This document shows positions 6,577-9,262 of a stretch of 9,262 bases of DNA, piece after piece (the stretch's first letter is position 1; every line of letters begins with the position of its first letter). The DNA comes from Paracoccaceae bacterium (GTDB lineage: Bacteria; Pseudomonadota; Alphaproteobacteria; Rhodobacterales; Rhodobacteraceae). The position numbers were made by a program, and so were the translations under genes. Location: assembly GCA_027069385.1 (NCBI GenBank), contig JALXER010000009.1:1-9262 (forward strand), read 5' to 3'. The notes under the pieces were generated by a model. The model searched no databases. It was not told where the DNA came from and was given only the letters and a program-made list of their open reading frames with translations.

Positions 6577-7773
6577 CTAATTCGGCAGCTGCGGCGCAGA
6601 AAGCGTATCCAGCAGGTCGGCTTGCCGTATCGGCTTGGTCAGGCAGGCGTCAAATCCGGCGCTGATAAAGGCTTCGGTCTGCTGGGCAAAAATGTCGGCG
6701 GTCAGGGCGATGATGCGCGGGGCGGTGCCTTGTTCGGCCCGAATTTTTGTTGCGGCCTCTATACCGTCCATAAGCGGCATCTGGATATCCATAAAGATCA
6801 GATCGAAGGGCGCGCCAAGCGCATGCTTTACGGCCTCTTCCCCGTTGCGGGCGCGGGTGATTTCCACGCCGGTATCCTCCAGCAGAACGGTAAAAACAAA
6901 AGCGTTGGAATCGTTGTCCTCGGCCAGAAGAATCGACAGGGAACCGGGCATGGGCCGGCTAACCGGCGCGTGCGGGTCGGGAATGGTGCTGGCGTGGCGC
7001 ACCTGCAGTTCGATGGTAAAGGTAGAGCCAAGGCCCAGAGTCGAATCCAGCCGCACCTCGCCGCCCATCAGGGTGACAATTTCATGCACAATCGCCAGCC
7101 CCAGACCGGTGCCGCCGCGCGCCGCCGTTTCCGCCGGATCGGCCGAGGCAAACGCCCCGAACACATGTTGTTGCTTGTCCGGCGTAATACCGATGCCGCT
7201 ATCCTCTATGCTTAGCAGCAGGTTGACCCGATCGATCTGCGCGTCTTCCTGTACGATGGCGCGCACCACCACGCGGCCCTTGTCGGTATACCGCAGCGCA
7301 TTGGAGATCAGGTTGGACAGCACCTGCCCAAGGCGCAGCTTGTCGCAATGGATATGCGGGCTGGTCATGAATTTGGTGTCCAGCTCCAACCCGACCCCGC
7401 GCGCCTTGGCCCGGCCCGTGAATTCCGCCACCAGCGTGTTCAGCATCTCGGACAGGTCGAAATCCACCTCGACCAGCTTGGCATTTCCGGTTTCGAACCG
7501 GCTGATATCCAGCACCTGATTGGCCATTTCCAGCATTTTGTCACAGGATTGGCGCAGCACCTCCAGATAGCGGGCCTGCATCGGGTCCAGCCGGGTTCGC
7601 GACAGCGCGTCGGCCATGCCGAATACCCCGTTCATCGGCGAGCGGATCTCGTGGCTGAGATTCGCCATAAACCGGTCTTTCTGCTTGATTACCTTTTGAA
7701 GCGCGGAAACCTGACTTTGCAGATCGGCCAGTTCGTTGCCCTGATCCTGATTATTATCTTTATTCAAAACCAT
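6577..7773 (-). CDS. Soluble hybrid histidine kinase without sensor domain (HisKA-HATPase-REC)
   Basis: A 398-residue two-component hybrid kinase. A short polar, coiled-coil-like N-terminus (about 12-35) leads straight into HisKA with phospho-acceptor His41 (NLSHEIRSPMNG). The HATPase domain follows: N box around Asn154/Asn158 (LSNLISNALRYTD), G1 box with Asp191 (IEDSGIG), F-box-like FGAFASAD at 205-212 and G2 box GGTGLGLAIV at 220-229. After a Pro-rich linker (264-276) comes a receiver domain (about 278-392) with acidic residues Glu285/Asp286, phospho-acceptor Asp329 (IFMDIQMPLMDG), Thr358 and Lys380 (LTKPI). All catalytic residues seem intact. There is no transmembrane segment, PAS or GAF domain, and no Hpt domain, so signal input and output partner must come from elsewhere. 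The start is ambiguous: GAAGGA directly abuts the ATG at 7773, while a TTG at 7767 (third codon) has ideal spacing from the same SD; either changes only two residues. The target of the pathway is unknown. Confidence 0.92.
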   Translation of the reverse strand: MVLNKDNNQDQGNELADLQSQVSALQKVIKQKDRFMANLSHEIRSPMNGVFGMADALSRTRLDPMQARYLEVLRQSCDKMLEMANQVLDISRFETGNAKLVEVDFDLSEMLNTLVAEFTGRAKARGVGLELDTKFMTSPHIHCDKLRLGQVLSNLISNALRYTDKGRVVVRAIVQEDAQIDRVNLLLSIEDSGIGITPDKQQHVFGAFASADPAETAARGGTGLGLAIVHEIVTLMGGEVRLDSTLGLGSTFTIELQVRHASTIPDPHAPVSRPMPGSLSILLAEDNDSNAFVFTVLLEDTGVEITRARNGEEAVKHALGAPFDLIFMDIQMPLMDGIEAATKIRAEQGTAPRIIALTADIFAQQTEAFISAGFDACLTKPIRQADLLDTLSAPQLPN

Positions 7774-7779
7774 TCCTTC
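7774..7779 (-). promoter_or_regulatory. Shine-Dalgarno site that questions the kinase start
   Basis: On the minus strand GAAGGA ends immediately before the ATG, leaving no spacer. The TTG two codons downstream (7767-7765) lies six nt from it, a normal distance. The kinase may therefore initiate at TTG, or at ATG with low efficiency. Confidence 0.4.
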
Positions 7780-7848
7780 GCGAATCGCCCCTCGCGGTTC
7801 GCAACCAGAATATCGGCCGAATGTTTTATAAATCGTTGATCGCCAAGC

Positions 7849-7865
7849 CGGTTTTCGAAAAACCG
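7849..7865. repeat. Inverted repeat between kinase and DUF302-like gene
   Basis: CGGTTTT (7849-7855) and AAAACCG (7859-7865) form seven perfect pairs around CGA. It lies 76 bp upstream of the kinase start and 31 bp after the DUF302-like stop on the minus strand. It could be a regulator-binding palindrome for the kinase, or part of a transcription end; no T tract follows on either strand. Confidence 0.35.
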
Positions 7866-7875
7866 CGACACCTTA

Positions 7876-7895
7876 CCCTGCGAAAGACCGCAAGG
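7876..7895 (-). terminator. Hairpin abutting the DUF302-like stop codon, possible terminator
   Basis: On the minus strand CCTTGCG pairs with CGCAGGG (seven pairs, one G-T) around GTCTTT, starting on the base after the TAA stop. A TTTTT run comes only about 13 nt later (7856-7852 side), inside the next inverted repeat. This is a weak terminator candidate at best. Confidence 0.3.
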
Positions 7896-8354
7896 TTAGT
7901 ACAAACTGGCCTCGGTGACGATTTCGTCAAGCAGGGCATTCACCGCCGCCATATCGGGGCTTAGGTAAATCTGGTGCCCGATCACGGTCTGGCCCGGATT
8001 GCGCGGGTCCGCATATACGAAAATCCCGTACGGGCAATAGCGGATGTTGGCACGATTCAGGCTCATGGCATCGCGCGAAAACCGCGCCGAGCAAAAATTG
8101 AAGATCGTCGCCCCGTCAAACAACGCTTCTTCCTCGCCCAGATCTTCGCCGGTGCGCGCCAGCATTTCGCCCACATGGCTGATGGTATCGATATTCAGCC
8201 CGCGATCCACAATGGTGTTTTCCAATGCGAACAGTACATCTTCATAAGATTCGTCTACGGTAATGCTGAACAGGTCCTGCGCCATAGCCGGAGCAGAAAC
8301 CACCATCATGCCCAAAACCGCGATTGTCGTTCTTATGTTTGCTTTCAACATCAT
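7896..8354 (-). CDS. Exported DUF302-like protein, function unknown
   Basis: Predicted secreted or periplasmic protein of 152 residues. I use the ATG at 8354: GGGGA lies five nt upstream, and the protein then starts with a classic signal peptide, MMLKANIRTT followed by a hydrophobic stretch and cleavage at APAMA|QD (after residue 25). The ATG at 8381 would prepend nine polar residues and has no SD; the adjacent ATG at 8351 is nearly equivalent. The mature part resembles DUF302: SYEDVLFALENTIVDRGLNI (36-55) and HVGEML, then FNFCSARF and RYCPYGIFVYADPRN, ending with a C-terminal helix MAAVNALLDEIVTEA. Cys88 and Cys107 are the only cysteines after cleavage and could form a disulfide. DUF302 has no established biochemical role, so none is proposed. 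It is transcribed divergently from the rRNA operon. Confidence 0.8.
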   Translation of the reverse strand: MMLKANIRTTIAVLGMMVVSAPAMAQDLFSITVDESYEDVLFALENTIVDRGLNIDTISHVGEMLARTGEDLGEEEALFDGATIFNFCSARFSRDAMSLNRANIRYCPYGIFVYADPRNPGQTVIGHQIYLSPDMAAVNALLDEIVTEASLY

Positions 8355-8376
8355 TCCGTTCCCCGTTTCCCGAGCT

Positions 8377-8397
8377 ATCATGGTCTTGCGCCATGAT
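8377..8397. promoter_or_regulatory. Perfect 7-bp inverted repeat upstream of DUF302-like gene
   Basis: ATCATGG (8377-8383) and CCATGAT (8391-8397) are perfect inverted arms around a 7-nt centre, ending 22 bp upstream of the chosen start. If transcription begins near 8420 it would lie in the 5' untranslated region, as a hairpin or an operator. One arm contains the rejected upstream ATG. Confidence 0.4.
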
Positions 8398-8426
8398 CAC
8401 TCCATATTTTGCGTCTGCGCAAGCCG

Positions 8427-8456
8427 AATATACAAGGCAAAAAAGAAAAACGGAAA
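8427..8456 (-). promoter_or_regulatory. Candidate promoter for the DUF302-like gene
   Basis: On the minus strand TATATT (8432-8427) is a good -10; 18 bp upstream is TTTCCG (8456-8451), a weak -35. Transcription would start near 8420, close to the small palindrome TTGCG/CGCAA at 8409-8422, leaving a leader of about 65 nt. The -35 overlaps the A-rich element of the divergent rRNA promoter. Confidence 0.3.
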
Positions 8457-8479
8457 TAAATGTAGAAAAAGCGAATTTA
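8439..8479 (+). promoter_or_regulatory. A-rich UP-like element of the rRNA promoter
   Basis: A run of A-rich tracts (AAAAAAGAAAAA, GGAAATAAA, GTAGAAAAAG, GAATTTA) lies just upstream of the -35 box in an otherwise GC-rich genome. This is where the RNA polymerase alpha subunit contacts UP elements of strong rRNA promoters. Confidence 0.5.
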
Positions 8480-8483
8480 GGGC

Positions 8484-8512
8484 TTGCGCGACTCAGGCAT
8501 AGGGCCTAGATA
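8484..8512 (+). promoter_or_regulatory. rRNA operon promoter
   Basis: TTGCGC (8484-8489), an exact 17-bp spacer and TAGATA (8507-8512) give a sigma-70-type promoter of the form I remember in front of Roseobacter rRNA operons. The pyrimidine-rich CCCCTT discriminator follows, and the start point is predicted at about 8519-8520. It is the best promoter match between the DUF302-like gene and the 16S gene. Confidence 0.65.
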
Positions 8513-8608
8513 CCCCTTCACCGGCGCTGATCAATTGGTCAGGTTGGAAACAGAGATACCGAAAAGCGGCGGATGCGCAGTAAGCGCAGCCAAGGCTTTT
8601 TGTCTCTG

Positions 8609-8618
8609 CGCTCTTTGA
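8609..8618 (+). promoter_or_regulatory. boxA-like antitermination site in the rRNA leader
   Basis: CGCTCTTTGA matches the core GCTCTTT of the known rRNA boxA, bound in RNA by NusB-S10 to keep polymerase elongating through untranslated rRNA. It lies about 90 nt into the leader, with the hairpin 8574-8588 about 20 nt upstream in the place a boxB would occupy. Confidence 0.55.
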
Positions 8619-8879
8619 AATGGTTATGAAATAAGAAGAGATATGCGGATGGTTTGGGTTTCGAACGGAGTTCGGATTGTTTGTATATCGGTTACTTAGA
8701 GGCATAGAGTTTCGGCTTTGTGTTTTGATGATAGTGACAGTCAGCTTCACTGTTTTGGGCTTTTGTTGTTGATACAATGAAGGTTTGGAACGATGAAAAA
8801 GAACGAACGAAAAGCCGTTCAACTTAGGTTGGACAGTTTCTTTTGTTTGTGATGTGCATATGGTTCGAACGTCAAGGAT

Positions 8880-8895
8880 AAGATGGTAACATCTT
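8880..8895 (+). other. GNRA-loop hairpin just before mature 16S
   Basis: AAGATG (8880-8885) pairs perfectly with CATCTT (8890-8895) around GTAA (8886-8889). Only two bases separate it from the predicted 16S 5' end. It may mark the 5' maturation site or belong to the larger processing stem. Confidence 0.5.
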
Positions 8896-8897
8896 TT

Positions 8898-9262
<365 letters not shown>

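Larger units (their letters stand above)
8520..8897 (+). ncRNA. rRNA operon 5' leader (external transcribed spacer)
   Basis: About 380 nt between the predicted start point and mature 16S, less GC-rich than the rest of the window and without a credible gene. Local hairpins include TGCGC/GCGCA at 8574-8588, CGAAC/GTTCG at 8662-8674, ACAGT/ACTGT at 8737-8753 followed by TTT, and GTTCAAC/GTTGGAC (one G-T pair) at 8817-8834 with a TTAG loop. The part near 8817-8897 should pair with sequence after 16S, outside the window, for RNase III processing, but this cannot be seen here. Confidence 0.6.

Noticed and set aside
6635..7519. Plus-strand open frame of 294 codons
   Set aside because: Shadow of the histidine kinase; Ser/Arg-rich composition and no recognisable motif.
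8355..8381. ATG at 8381 as start of the DUF302-like protein
   Set aside because: No SD, and it would put nine polar residues in front of a signal peptide; the ATG at 8354 has an SD.
8394..8422. Minus-strand promoter using TTGCGC (8422-8417) as -35 with TGATCA as -10
   Set aside because: TGATCA is a poor -10; TATATT at 8432-8427 is a better match, though its own -35 is weak.

Overview
The window looks like chromosomal DNA of a marine-type alphaproteobacterium of the Rhodobacteraceae (Roseobacter group). Three things point there: the first 365 bases of a 16S rRNA gene with alphaproteobacterial/Rhodobacteraceae features (CAACTTGAGAG 5' end, very short V1 loop, GGGGAATCTTAGACAATGG run), high-GC coding sequence with GCG/GGC-rich codons, and a heterotetrameric sarcosine-oxidase-type operon plus an omega-transaminase closely resembling Roseobacter proteins I remember. 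Genus cannot be fixed from 365 bases of 16S.

Layout. (1) 1-4811, plus strand: a tightly coupled four-gene operon in the order beta-delta-alpha-gamma (soxBDAG type). The beta gene is cut by the left edge. The other junctions are an SD overlapping the soxB stop, a 4-bp ATGA overlap, and an 8-bp overlap. Together the subunits form a flavin/NAD/zinc/folate enzyme that oxidatively demethylates a secondary N-methyl amino acid and passes the methyl carbon to tetrahydrofolate. Several beta-subunit signatures differ from the sarcosine-specific enzyme as I remember it, so the substrate may be sarcosine or N-methylglutamate (mgdABCD type). (2) 4812-5113: a 302-bp convergent intergenic region packed with at least seven small inverted repeats, including a 41-nt long hairpin with a GCAA loop. 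It looks like a structured repeat or RNA rather than a plain terminator. (3) 5114-6517 and 6577-7773, minus strand: a class III PLP aminotransferase and, upstream of it, a soluble hybrid histidine kinase with no visible sensor domain. They are 59 bp apart and could be co-transcribed. (4) 7896-8354, minus strand: a small exported DUF302-like protein of unknown function. (5) 8355-8897: the divergent control region between the DUF302-like gene and the rRNA operon, with a strong-looking rrn promoter (TTGCGC, 17 bp, TAGATA), an A-rich upstream element, a structured leader of about 380 nt with a boxA-like site, and a GNRA-loop hairpin just before the mature 16S end. (6) 8898 to the right edge: the 16S rRNA gene, truncated.

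The sox-type operon is a metabolic unit. The aminotransferase, the kinase and the DUF302-like gene have no obvious functional tie to it. I do not see phage, transposon, CRISPR, toxin-antitoxin or tRNA sequences. The least explained parts are the hairpin chain at 4893-5110 and the two-sided control region in front of the rRNA operon.
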